Positions 23,160 to 33,951 of a DNA stretch of 64,000 nt are shown here, one piece after another (position 1 is the first letter of the stretch; the number at the start of each line of letters is the position of its first letter). Source of the stretch: Combretum micranthum (lineage: Eukaryota; Streptophyta; Magnoliopsida; Myrtales; Combretaceae); assembly GCA_024138025.1 (NCBI GenBank), contig JAMXBD010000393.1, positions 806,001-870,000 on the forward strand. The letters are read 5' to 3'. The position numbers and the translations under genes were made by a program. The notes below the pieces were generated by a model. That model saw nothing but the letters and a program-made list of their open reading frames with translations, was not told the DNA's origin and made no database searches.

Positions 23160-23690
23160 AATTCACCACTATCAATATACAAGCTCATGCATAGGTCGTG
23201 CTTGATAGAAACAAACAAACGTAGTGTTATAAACCCGTACGACTAGTGCACTAGCCCATGTATACATTTTGTGAATAACACGACCATTTGCATGAGCCTA
23301 TGTGTAGATTGTGCTTAGCTTCTATGACCTATATAACCCTAGCACGAGCTACTGTATAGGTCATGTTCAGTACATAACCCCTTGCATGAACTAATGTATA
23401 GGACATGCAGACCTTCTATAACCCACATGACCATTTACATGAGCCCGTGTATAGGTCTATATATATATATATATATATTCTATAACCCACACAACCATTT
23501 ACATGAGCATGTGTATAGGCAGTGTATACATCTATGAATCTCACAACCATTTGTATGAGCTCGTGTGTAAATTGTGCTTAGCTCATGTGACCTACATGTC
23601 ACTAGCACGAATTAATGTATAGGTCATGTTTGATACACGACCCTTGCGTGAGCTAGTGTATGGGTTGTGCACATAATGCAACTTCCTCCA
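23160..23690 (+). repeat. Cluster of about ten degenerate 41-54 bp repeats
   Basis: Units share the core CATGAGCC.GTGTATAGGT followed by a TATAACCC.CA.GACCATTT segment. Recognisable cores start near 23183, 23245, 23292, 23342, 23384, 23434, 23500, 23554, 23606 and 23648. A (TA)n tract has expanded inside one unit (23459-23479). No coding capacity. Confidence 0.8.
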
Positions 23691-24660
23691 AACTCATAAA
23701 AATTCTTTCTAAAACTCGTGAAACATGTTCAGCTTCTTTCTTTAAGGCTTGCTTACACTTTAAACCATGAAATCAAGATAAAACCAAATTAAATACCAAT
23801 TATATATTAAATAACTAAGTGATAACCATAAGTTAGTGTAGATAGAAGCATACTAGATCATTGTGCAATAAGTCGATGATCCTAAAACTCTTTTAATTAC
23901 TTTTATATTAGGCTTTAAAAATTTCATAGCTTTAATTACACTTTGAGAAGATTGTACAAGTACGCATATCATCATGTTTGTGCTTGTGCTTGTTTAAGAT
24001 ACAAGTTTAAAATGACTAAATGAACACTCAGCTATAAATCTGTTTATTGTGTGTGCTTGGCTGTGGTTGATAGATCGAGAGTATTGGTGGTGCCAATACG
24101 GCACCACAATGATCCTTGTGTGATACTATCTTTAAGTAGAATCATGCTTAGAGATGATTATGTGAATGTATAGGTTTTGGACTCATGAATATTGGAAAAA
24201 TACTTAGTACCATATATGTATGTACTATAAGTATGTGTGTGTTTGAGATTCTAAGTTATCTTTATGTTGTTTGGTGAACTTAATCAAAAGATTATAAATG
24301 AGCAATTGTTGCATTAGTTGTATGTCCGCATGTGAATGTGTTGCTTGTGCTTATGATAGTACTGTATTAGGCTTCGAATCACTATTCTCTTCTTCTTTAG
24401 GTTTAGGTAGCACTCTTCTTGTTTTTTTATCTTTCTGATTATGACCTAGTGGCGAATTATGGAGATGATGTTTGGGGTTTTGATTATCCAACTAATAAAT
24501 AGACTAATTTGTTCAACCTTAGAGTAAAAGACTCTCTATATATGCTTCCTTTTAATATAAGGACCTGTGTACTGGAATGCTAGTTATAGTGTATAGACTT
24601 AATTTCATTATGTGTGTATAGTTATGGTATGTTGGATGGACTCTCTTTTGAGCCATCTCT
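23691..24660 (+). mobile_element. Possible gypsy LTR remnant
   Basis: Non-coding DNA whose layout recalls the second half of the gypsy LTR at 172-2033: an ATAGAGATGATC-like word (here TTAGAGATGATT), a GGTACC-like segment, a TGTGAATGTGTTGCTTG stretch, a pyrimidine-rich run before TTTAGG, then a GATGATG segment. Together with the upstream repeat cluster it may be a solo or truncated LTR of a different family. Ends were not identified. Confidence 0.3.
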
Positions 24661-24671
24661 ATGTGTTAGGA

Positions 24672-24995
24672 TAGTAATTAATTAAGTGCCTCTACTTTTG
24701 ATTTTTGAAAATTTAGCGTTTCAACTTTAAATTTTGACAAATTAATACTTGTATTTTAAAGTTTGTGCAATTTAGTATCTCTATTAAATAATATTTGATA
24801 GATGTTTATGTTACTAACAAGATAATAACAGGCCAAGTGCTTTTACTTTTGATTTTGACAAAGTTTTAGCAGTTTAGTTTTGCATATTTAGATTTTGGCA
24901 ATTTTTAGCTTAGTGTCTACTATCATCCTATCATCAAAATAATTGTTTTTCCAATATTATTTAATAGTGATAGTGAATTACATATACTTTTGGTG
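24672..24995. mobile_element. Foldback MITE (family B)
   Basis: Contains AAGTGCCTCTACTTTTG on the left and shares TCTCTATTAAATAATATTT and ATCATCAAAATAA with the better preserved element at 42668-43041. An internal second AAGTGCTTTTACTTTTG at about 24836 suggests a rearranged or nested copy. Confidence 0.5.
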
Positions 24996-26350
24996 TTTTG
25001 TGGTTGATCGATTTCTAAAATATTTGTATTTTCTAAATTCTCTTCCAAACTACAATCAAACTGCAAGTGCATGTATTGAATTAGTATAAAAACGTTTAGG
25101 TCATATTCTAAGAGAAAGTTGATAATTACTTCTACTCACTTTTTTACAATTATCTAACCTACCAAAACAATGGAGTTTTACCTAAATAATAACCTAAACT
25201 AAGCCTAAACTAACAAGTTTCACATCATGCACAAGAAAATGAAGATATATCAATTCACAAGGCACTTAAGTCATGCTTCAACTTAGGTTTAACAATTGGA
25301 ATCTCCTTCTAACCATTAACAACTTAAAACCACATTAAGAATCAGAATTCAATTATTAATTAATTAAATTGCAGAAGGATTTCACCACTCTATCTCTAGA
25401 TTTATGAGCAATCCTTATCAATAGCCTAGATCTATTTAATAAAATGATCTCTTGATCTATTTCAATGAAATCAGACATGAATCCATTCATGCATTGGACA
25501 AATTCAAGATCTATTAAGCTTAATATATTAAATTCAAGAAATCAACACTGGTTCAATTTAAGCATAATGGAGTTACATGAATTCAATCTAAGAATCCACA
25601 AGAACTAAACTAAATTAACTATTCCTCCATGGATGTGGAAGCACAAATAAAAAAATTAAAAGAAGTAATTGAAGATCACAATGAGATAAAATAATAAAAT
25701 GTAATACTTTAGTGAATTGAAACATTGAAGTCTAAGAGCCTAAAACTTGCTAAAGTCCACAAAAATCCACAAAACCCTCTCTAAATTCTCTTTATTGTAT
25801 AACCTCGCTATTTTTAGTCCTATTCTCAAACTATATTCAGTATATCGTTAATTTATGGTCCTAGGGTTTCATGAAAAGTGAGTATTTGTAGTATAAAGGA
25901 CGATGATGTGGCAAATGATATAAAAATTACATAAAACACATCAAACATCAAAACACTGTGTGATTTGCAATCGTGTCACATGTTGCATTCTTAGCTATAC
26001 AAAAGTCATGAAGAAAATGCTCCCGCGCTTCCTAATGAAATTTCAACTATGAAGTCGACCGAGTTCTGCAATCCGTTCTCAAATGTGGCTACTCTTTCTC
26101 CAAACTCATCCCTTCAATAGACGAATATAATGTAATTATAATAAACTTGTCTCTTAAAGAGATGAATTCATGTGTAAAATCGTCTCTCTAGGGGACTAGT
26201 TCGAAACAACTTTAATGAATTTGTCTTTTAATAGATAGGTTTAATACAATCTAAACTTGTCTTTTGAAAATAAGAGTTCAATTTACTTAATTTTGGAATA
26301 TTTTTTATGTGACAGCATTTTCATAGTTTTTTCAAAATTAATGTTCACTA
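24996..26350 (-). mobile_element. LTR-type remnant, minus strand (inferred)
   Basis: Read on the minus strand, the distal part (about 25130-25040) gives ATATGACCTAAACG, then CAATACATGCACTTGCAG. This resembles the 3' LTR ends of plant Tat/Athila-type elements and the end of the plus-strand relic at 13210-14612. The rest is non-coding. No PBS, partner LTR or target duplication was found. Confidence 0.3.
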
Positions 26351-26404
26351 TATACCAAAGCGCATATGTTAATGATTTAGACTTAAAATGTTTTTCATAA
26401 ACAT

Positions 26405-26432
26405 CATATATATATATATATATATATATATG
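26405..26432. repeat. (AT)n microsatellite
   Basis: Pure AT/TA alternation over about 28 bp. Confidence 0.95.
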
Positions 26433-27573
26433 AATGTATGTATTTTTTACAACGTCTCAAAGATAAATATAATTTTAAATACAATACGTTATTATAGACT
26501 GTATAAAAGATATATCGTTAGATACAACCTATATATATAAATACATAACACTTATGAAAATGTCGTAACAATGAGTATTAAAAGATATCAAACTATAGCT
26601 CGTATTTAAAACATTGTTCATATACACATATTTCATAAGTAATTCAATTACGGAAACTTTTTCGAAGTATAGTTATAACATCACTACCTAAGCATAAAAC
26701 ATATCGTCATAGATTGCTGGAAAAATAATTATATATATATATATATATAATTATGTACGTGTATAGTTTATATGTATTGTCTTAGCACACTTTTATAAAA
26801 ACAATGTTTTGTAAAATAGTATAACTTTATGAAGTACTATAATGTTAATTACCACATATGCCTCATATTAAATCCCTTTATTAATATACACAAGTGCCAT
26901 AACAATCAATTAAATGTTTATTTGTGAGTATTTATTTCTATGGTTATTTAGGCTTTAAAAAAAAAAAATGTAATTATAGAATATACAAAGAACAGTATTT
27001 ATATATATAACAACCTATATATAACTTTTATCTATGGACTAATATTCCTCTGCATATTAACTAAAATGCTATATATACATATATATACATACACACACAC
27101 ACTTAATATAATATATTCAGATCAATATTATATGCAATCTTTACAAAAGCATAAAAAAGTAGTTAAAATTCAATACAATTTATAATAACAAACTTTATAG
27201 AAAGCAATTTTTAATATACATCAATATAAAATTACATGAGAAGATATAGATACATATAATGTCACTTAGCATATTTATGTAACATTGTTTACTAGGATAG
27301 AATTGTCATTTTGCCTTTTCTTATTGTAAAAAAAATATTTACTTGTTTGGTTTGTAAAAGAATTTACTATAAGAAATGCTTAGCCTATATGATGTGGAAT
27401 AAATAAGGAATTCCTTTTTTTTTCGTTAATATTAGAGGAATTGTTATTTATTAGAAAATGCAACTTATTTTCTAAAAATAACTCAAATCATAAAATAAAT
27501 GGATTATTATTCATTTCCAGTTTCATTCCACTCTATTGAAGCAAATACAATGTTATATATTTATCAATATAGT
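26433..27573. other. Extremely AT-rich intergenic DNA
   Basis: No gene. A near-perfect palindrome centred on a TA run at 26725-26755 reads ATAATTATATA on both arms. CATACACACACACAC at about 27087-27102 is a short simple repeat. Confidence 0.55.
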
Positions 27574-27936
27574 TGTAATACCCCTCAAATATAGATGGTA
27601 AAACTCTAATAATAAAGACTCCTTTTCAATGTAATGGCTTGGAGTTTGTCAGAACTCCAAAGTTTTGTTCACTGGGCAGAGCAATCCCAAGATGGGTGAC
27701 CTCCTAGAAAGCGCTGGCACCAAAAGGACAAAACCTTGTGGTGTGTGGCTAAAGCGGATAATACTTCGGGGGGTAGAGTTTTGAGTCGTTACATAGTGCC
27801 TCAGGTGTCCTAGTTGTGCTTGAGGATGTGCTTGAAGGGTCAGTATACCTGGCATCATGATCCCTACCTAGGATGGCCTAAGGGCCTAAGGGCGCCCCCT
27901 CTACTGTAGTGGAGCCTAGGATGTCAGGCCGTAACA
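27574..27936 (+). repeat. Cassandra left LTR
   Basis: 363 bp direct repeat of 28012-28380. Its 5S-like region spans about 27650-27712. The C-box part GATGGGTGACCTCCTAGAAA is near-perfect, whereas the A-box region has decayed to AAGTTTTGTTCACTGGG. Confidence 0.9.
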
Positions 27937-27938
27937 AA

Positions 27939-27950
27939 TGGTATCAGAGT
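27939..27950 (+). other. Cassandra primer binding site
   Basis: TGGTATCAGAGT lies 2 bp after the left LTR, as expected for initiator tRNA-Met priming (last base differs). Confidence 0.85.
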
Positions 27951-28011
27951 AGTGGTTTTGGACCTGTGCAACGAAATTAATGGGGATGTCAGTTCTATAA
28001 GTGGGGAAGTA

Positions 28012-28380
28012 TGTAATACTTCTCAAATACAGATGGTGAAACTCTAATCATAAAGACACCTTTTTTTTTCCGTATAATGGCTTGGAATTTGTTAGAATTC
28101 CAAAGTTAAGCATGCTTTGGACAGAGCAATCCTAGAATGGGTATACCCTTGGGAAGCGCTGGCACTAAAAGGACAAAACCGTGCGGCGTAAGACCAAAGC
28201 GGACAATACCTCGATGGGTAGAGTTCCGAGTCGTTACACAGTGCCTTTGGTGTCCTCGTTGTGCTTGAAGGTGTGTTGGAAGGACCTGTGTACCTAGCAT
28301 CATGATCCCTACCCAAGATGGCCTGAAGGCCTAGGGAGCCCCCTCTGCTATGGTGGAGCTTAGGTTGGCAGGTCGTGACA
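28012..28380 (+). repeat. Cassandra right LTR
   Basis: 369 bp. The 5S-like region is about 28085-28158. The A-box AAGTTAAGCATGCTTTGG (28103-28120) is well kept, and the C-box region reads GAATGGGTATACCCTTGGGA (28135-28154). The antisense open frames here are shadows of the LTR. Confidence 0.9.
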
Positions 28381-28440
28381 ATAATCATTTATAGACATAA
28401 TATCAATATAGGTCTATAGTTATAGTATAAAGAACATATT

Positions 28441-31400
28441 TGAAATACCCTAAATCTTCACCTAAAACAGAAATTGGTCTTAGATAGATTTAAATGAATA
28501 AAATGAATTATAGGATTTAATCAGACAAGTTGGCTTAATTTAATTAGCTAATAATTAAGTTGGTTTTGAGATTTGAAATTCCTAAAATCCCTAAACATGT
28601 TCTAAAAATGTTTAGAGGATTCCTAAACATTCAATTTATACCAAAAATACCAATTCCTAAATCTCAGTAAAACTTGAGTTCATTTGCTAATCTCAAACTA
28701 TTAGTTCTTAAACCCGAACTCAAATTAAATATTTTTTTTATCAAAAATAAATTTATAAATTAATTCTTCATTTTGAGTTCTTAATTTCTATCTTATTGGT
28801 TCAAAAACAATCTTTTAAATACTCTTGGAACTATAGATATTTGATCTGACAGTTCTAAGCCTATACTTATATTCCTTTAAAGTAACTTTAATCCTTATCC
28901 TTATCCTTTTCCTTTTAATCTCTCCTTCTCTACCCCTCTTCCCAATCACTTTTCTTTCCTTTATTCTTCCTTTCCGAACCGATGCTTTCTTTTCTCTCAT
29001 CCTTTCTTCTTTTTTTTTCTTCTTATCTTCCAATTTCTTCCACAAATCTCAAGATTAAAGCTCTCTAGAAGATTATTCAAAGCTAAGAGAGAAGCTAGAT
29101 AAAGGAAAACAAGTTAGAAGTGTAAAGAAAGATCAAGTGTGCAAGTGTTCTTAAAAGATAAGTTGTTATTTCCTTATTATATTTGTTGTTTACTTATTTA
29201 ATTGATGAGTTGATGTTGAATTGGGCTGAAAGTGCTGTTTATTTTTGTAATTGTTGAGTTGAAGTTTGATATCAGTTGAGCTTGAGAAAGGAGATAATGA
29301 ATAGTGGTTTGATTGTTGTTTGAAGTTGTTGGAGGAAGATTGAAGTGTTAGAAGTTGTTATAGGTGTTTATTTAATGTTAGAATTGATATAGGAGGTATA
29401 TAAGTTGATGAAAAAGTGTAAAAATGGATTTTAAAAAACAGAACAAATTCGTAACATGTACCAGGGGATCAATCACGGGCGAGCAAAAGGGAGTGAAATG
29501 AACTAATCGTGTGTTTTTTAAACATCACGGGCGACCAAAGGGGCGTGATATGCTCTGGTCGTGATTTTTTTTGAAATCACGAGCGACCGTTTGGGCGTGA
29601 TCGTTCTCCTGCAGCTTTGATATGTTTTCATAATTTGACCATAACTTTTTCATTTGACCTCTGATTGAGGTAATTCAAATTGCGTTGGAAAGCTTAAAAA
29701 GAGATATACAAATTTTATGTTTTGAGTTTTTAACAATTCCAAAAGTATCTATGCTCAAATTTGACTTCTTTCTAGCTATTACATTTTTATAAACAAAGTT
29801 CAAAACTTGTTTTTGTATGTTAAATGTGTTTTTGCTTAGGAAATAAATCTTTTTGGACTAAAATGAGATAAATTAATGATATTTGATGTGTCATATGATT
29901 TAATTGATATAAATGAACATGAGTTTAGTAGATTTGTAGGTTTAATTAATAATTAGATTAAATCTAGAAGTTAGTTATAAAATGAACTTAGTTAACAAAC
30001 CTAGGTTCAACTTGACTAAATGAACTTGAATGAACTAAAATGGATTAGATTGTTTAACTTTGATGAATTTGGCTAAGTTTAAGTTAATGTAAGCTCGAAT
30101 TGACATAGATCTTAGATATATAATGAATTAGTAATTAATCTAAGTCAAACTTGGCTTAATGAACTTTACTAAGCTAAAATGAATTAGATCGAGTTATTTT
30201 AATCAACTTGACTTAGTTTTTGAATTAAATGACTGATTCTAATCAATTTGGCTAAGGTTAAGCTAAAATGAGTTAATAGCTAATAATTAGCTTAGATGAA
30301 TGAATTAGCATGATCTTTTATTAATATGAGGAATATATTGTTTTAAAGGTTTGTTTGCTTAAGAAATAGATGTTTTTGTGAATGAATGCCTTGATTAAGC
30401 TTTTGTTGACAAAAGACCATAAAAAAAATGAAAAGAAACACTTTGACAGACAAAGAAGAACTGTCCATATTTTGGCGGGGCGATCTTCGCAGCCATAATG
30501 GGGTTCCAAGTTAGTGTCTGATCAAATGGGGTTAATAAAAGTTTGAGAAAGTAGATGATTAGATTAGTTTAGTTTAGTTTCTTATACGAGTTCATTCCTT
30601 AATAGAAGTGGATATCTGATTTGTCTTCTGGATTATCTTTTGAAATTCCTTCCAAGGCTATGTTTGGATTTCATATTCAAGGTACGCAATAACTTGCGTG
30701 GTGATTGTTAGGATAGGCATCTCAAATGGACTAAGAACTTAAACTCGGCCTAATAATTGTTTGAATTGGTTGTCTATTCCGCCGTTTAAATCCAATTCTG
30801 ACCTGAGATGGCAGTTCGGTATCCGGTCCGGGGAGTGGCATTATCTTTTAAATATCATGATGCAATGACATGTTAGAATAGGTGCTTAGGCCACTTGTCA
30901 TGATGCAATGACTTTCATTAGTGGCTCGGCGGGTAGTGGATAGGGAGAATAGTATCGGTGTAACATTTGCTTAAACTTGAAGGGAAATACCATGGTTTAG
31001 TTCAACGTTTATGGGAACGGGTGAACTAAATTCATGTTGTAGACTAAGTTTAAGTAGAGTTGCGTAACGACTGTTAATCCTGAATGAAGCTATTTTTTTC
31101 TTGTTTATGGATAAATTTATCTAGGAGATAAAAGTATCCGAGCTACTTATATCAGCTCCCTGAGCATCGTGATCGTTACTCAGGTTCCCGCGCTATCCCT
31201 ATTGTCCGGAGTTTGAATATTCCCATGATGTTTGTTACTTTAAAGAAAAGATAATAATTTGTTGTTTGTTGCATTGCATTTAGCTAAGTTCGTGTGCCAC
31301 ATTGCTTGTGAGTGCATTACTGTGTACTGAGCTTCGGCTCATTATTCTTGTTGTTGTTGTTCTTGTTCTTTTTACAAGTTTTGTTGTTGATAAAGATGAT

Positions 31401-31933
31401 GATTGATGATGATAATGTTGGTGATGATGGATGATGAGACGATGATATGATGATGTTGTCGCCGTTGATGATGTTGTCTCGGGTTTTGGGTGCTTCTGTT
31501 GACTCGGGAAGGATTGTGGATGAGTGATGTGAGTTAGGAGTGTTGAGTAGTTTAGTTGTTTTGTTTCTTCTTTTATTTGTTTTATAGAGACTGGATTTAT
31601 TTATAAAATTGTATTTTCATTTAAGGGCTTGTTAGTGCCCATGTTTTGTAAATAAGCTTTTGTAAAGATTTGTTTAAGTGAGTTTTTTCACTTATAATAG
31701 TGGAAGTTTGAAATGCTTTTATGTAGAAAAGTTTTCATTAAAGTTTATTTTTCTGTTGTTAAATCCAGTTGTTGCCAGAATCTAACTAAATGATTTCATA
31801 ACATAAAATTGAGTAGCAATGTTCAACATAAACACCTTCTTTTAAGACAACTTTACGTATAATTCGTAAGAGTTATACGTGATTGGGGATTTTGTGTGCT
31901 TAATTTGAGAATTGAGCATGTCGGGTCTTTACA
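28441..31933 (+). mobile_element. Solo LTR of a long-LTR (probably Ty3/gypsy) element
   Basis: A 3493-bp block with TG...CA ends (TGAAATACCC...GGGTCTTTACA, near-inverted) flanked by identical ATATT at 28436-28440 and 31934-31938. It contains no pol coding, PBS or partner repeat, so a solo LTR left by LTR-LTR recombination is the simplest reading. It contains a motif cluster at 29471-29603 (GGGCGACCAAAGGGGCGTGA-like), a pyrimidine-rich tract (28900-29040) and a terminal GTTGTTGTTGTTCTTGTT/GATGATG region. The LTR length suggests the Tekay/Del group, which is inference. Short open frames inside are low-complexity or shadow frames. Confidence 0.75.
29471..29603. repeat. Three-copy GC-rich motif cluster in the solo LTR
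   Basis: Copies begin ATCACGGGCGAGC (29472), ATCACGGGCGACC (29524) and ATCACGAGCGACC (29576), exactly 52 bp apart. Each is followed by GGGCGTGAT or GGGAGTGAA, so each copy is an imperfect inverted repeat. Confidence 0.85.
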
Positions 31934-31938
31934 ATATT

Positions 31939-32199
31939 AATAGTAAATATCCATGCACAACTATTTGCAAATGAAATAGTTTGTAAACATCATAACTCAA
32001 ATACATAAAAATCATATATTCAATTGGATTTGTTAGGTTTGAATTGAAGTTGTCTTGAACATGATAAAGATTTAAGGTCAAAGGGGTGAAATTTGATTCA
32101 ACCAGAGTTGAATCAGATTATTTTCAAGGTTTGGTTCAGTTTAATTAGATTGAATTGATCAAATCACTTGGTTTATTAGGTTAAGATAAATGTAGATAC
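31939..32199. other. Short intergenic spacer
   Basis: AT-rich sequence between the solo LTR and the LINE relic. Nothing recognised. Confidence 0.5.
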
Positions 32200-33657
32200 A
32201 AGAATACAGGTACAATTGCTTTCTACTATTGCAACAGAGCAATATAGAGCTCTTCGGAGAGCTTACACCTTCCGCGACCATGAGGCCATCCTAACATCAA
32301 AGCATGGGAGAGACATCAGCTTCTGGAAGGATAAATGGAATAGGAACGGCCCGTTGACGAGTTGGATCCATGGCCCTTTGAATAGGAATGCTCATGATAT
32401 CTCACTGCGAGAAGCATGGTGCAGTGCTGGTGTTTGGAATGAATCCACCATTCAAATCCCATTGATGGCTACATCGCAAACATGCTCTGAAATATCTTTC
32501 TTGATGATGAAAACTCGGAACTTGCAGAAAAAACCTGGATGTTTGGATATGGTAATGGTGTAGAAGTGAGAGACATCTCTGACCATCTCATTGGAGAACC
32601 AAGGAGGAAGATGAAGATTGGTATTGGATATGGAGCACCCTCTACTATCCGAAGACCCACTCTTTCATTTGGAGGACGCTCCACAGCACCTTTCCTACAA
32701 GGCACAGCTTGGGAGAGCGCGGCCTTAACATAGAAATTAAATGCCCCTTGTGTGAAGAAGAACTAAAAACCACCGAGCATATTTTGCGAGATTGCAGGGT
32801 CTCGAAACTTTGGTGGCGGAACATCAATAACTCATCAGAGTTTCAATCCTCTTTCCGACTTGGTTTATCCACATGGATTAAAAGAAATGCATAAGCTTGA
32901 GTACAAGTAAATCGTAGCTAGAGCACCCCATGGCCCTGTCAATACGTTTTCTTCCTCTAAGGTATATGCCGGAGAGGAACAGAAGAGTACACTCTGCTCC
33001 ATAGCAAGACTGGCAAAGTCCGGTCAGAACAAAGGCCTTTGAGTGGTCCTACGTGCCCTCCGACCTCGATTGGCCAAAACCGCCTGAAGGTTGGTTAAAA
33101 TTCAATTGTGATGCAGTGGTTTCGAGGAAGCCCGAAAGAGCAACCATTGGAGGCGTTTGTAAGGACTATCGAATGAGAATTATCATAGGCTTCTGCAAAC
33201 AGATTGTCTGGTCCTCTCCACTAGAAGCTGAGGTCTTATGCATACTAGAGGTCGCTAATAAAAGTAATGAAAGCAACGTTACACGTTATTTTTGAATCTG
33301 ATGCACTGCCTGCTGAAAAGCTATTGAATTGTACTTGCCTCCCTGCCTCAGCTCCTTTTCTTAACCTTTTGATTGCTTGCAGGGATAAGTTGTTACGCCT
33401 GGAAGATTTCAAAGTTATGTACGTACCTAGAGAGTTTAATGCGTTTGCGGACAGCATCACAAGGATTGCCCTGGACAGGATGCCTCAACAGCTCTTGGCC
33501 ACCGCCAATTTTGATTTTTGCTTGTTTTGCTCTGTTTTCGATTTTTTGGATCATGTATTCCCTAATTTGGGGACCAGTAACTCTGCTGAACCTTCATGGC
33601 CACCGGGCTGATTTTTGAATGAACTTTGAAGTTTTTAGCCCGTACCAGAAAAAAAGG
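32200..33657 (+). pseudogene. 5'-truncated LINE (L1-type) relic: ORF2 end with RNase H
   Basis: The fragment starts in the region after RT (GRDISFWKDKWNRNGPL, typical of plant LINEs). It continues with the zf-RVT domain: FIWRTLHSTFPTRHSLGERG and CPLC...HILRDC at about 32680-32800. It ends with an RNase H domain whose four acidic residues can all be found: NCDA near 33100, LEAE near 33225, ESDA near 33298 and FAD near 33448. The coding is split over several frames (32216-32563, around 32600-32894, 33053-33295, 33267-33611) by frameshifts and stops. The 3' end is a short UTR with CGTACCAGAAAAAAAGG. No endonuclease or RT core remains. 5' truncation is normal for LINE insertion. Confidence 0.85.
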
Positions 33658-33951
33658 AATATATGTATATATATAAGTAAGTAATAAATGATCATCTGTT
33701 TTGTATCTGTATATAAATTTTATGTATAAAAGAGCTATTTTCATTTATATTTTATTTGTTTTTGATTTATTTAATATTTTAGAAATGCCATAACTTTTTT
33801 ATTTATATATGTTTTTAACACAAAATTTATTAAGAAAAAGTTTCTGCTGCTGGGAAAAAGACATCCAAGCGAATTTACCGAAGGGGCACCTTCACTCAAA
33901 ACCTTGAATACATCTACACATCACTCTACCAATAAAGCTCTCAGTCTGATA
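33658..33951 (+). promoter_or_regulatory. Upstream region of the GeBP-like gene
   Basis: AT-rich DNA directly after the LINE end. A TATA-like TTATATATG lies at 33803-33811, about 140 bp before the start codon, so the transcription start may be near 33840. The assignment rests on position and composition only. Confidence 0.35.

Larger units (their letters stand above)
27574..28380 (+). mobile_element. Cassandra-type TRIM retrotransposon (5S-like LTRs)
   Basis: A short non-coding element: LTR 27574-27936, a 75-bp interior and LTR 28012-28380. LTRs start TGTAATAC and end GTAACA/GTGACA. The interior has a PBS and ends in a purine-rich AGTGGGGAAGTA before the right LTR. Each LTR contains a 5S rRNA-like stretch, the hallmark of Cassandra elements in vascular plants. 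Flanking 5-mers ATAGT and ATAAT match at 4 of 5 positions, fitting a target duplication with one mutation. With no protein, it would depend on another element's machinery. Confidence 0.92.

Noticed and set aside
27650..28158. 5S rRNA genes
   Set aside because: Only the internal promoter-like parts match. They sit inside paired LTRs with PBS and purine tract, as in Cassandra elements, and are diverged from a functional 5S gene.
28092..28388. 98-codon antisense open frame
   Set aside because: Antisense to the Cassandra right LTR; shadow frame.
28815..29045. Lys/Glu-rich minus-strand open frame
   Set aside because: A product of the pyrimidine-rich tract inside the solo LTR; no conserved domain.
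33904..33951. Start of the GeBP-like protein at 33904
   Set aside because: That codon is TTG. The first ATG is 33952 with good context, and the 16 extra residues have no family character.
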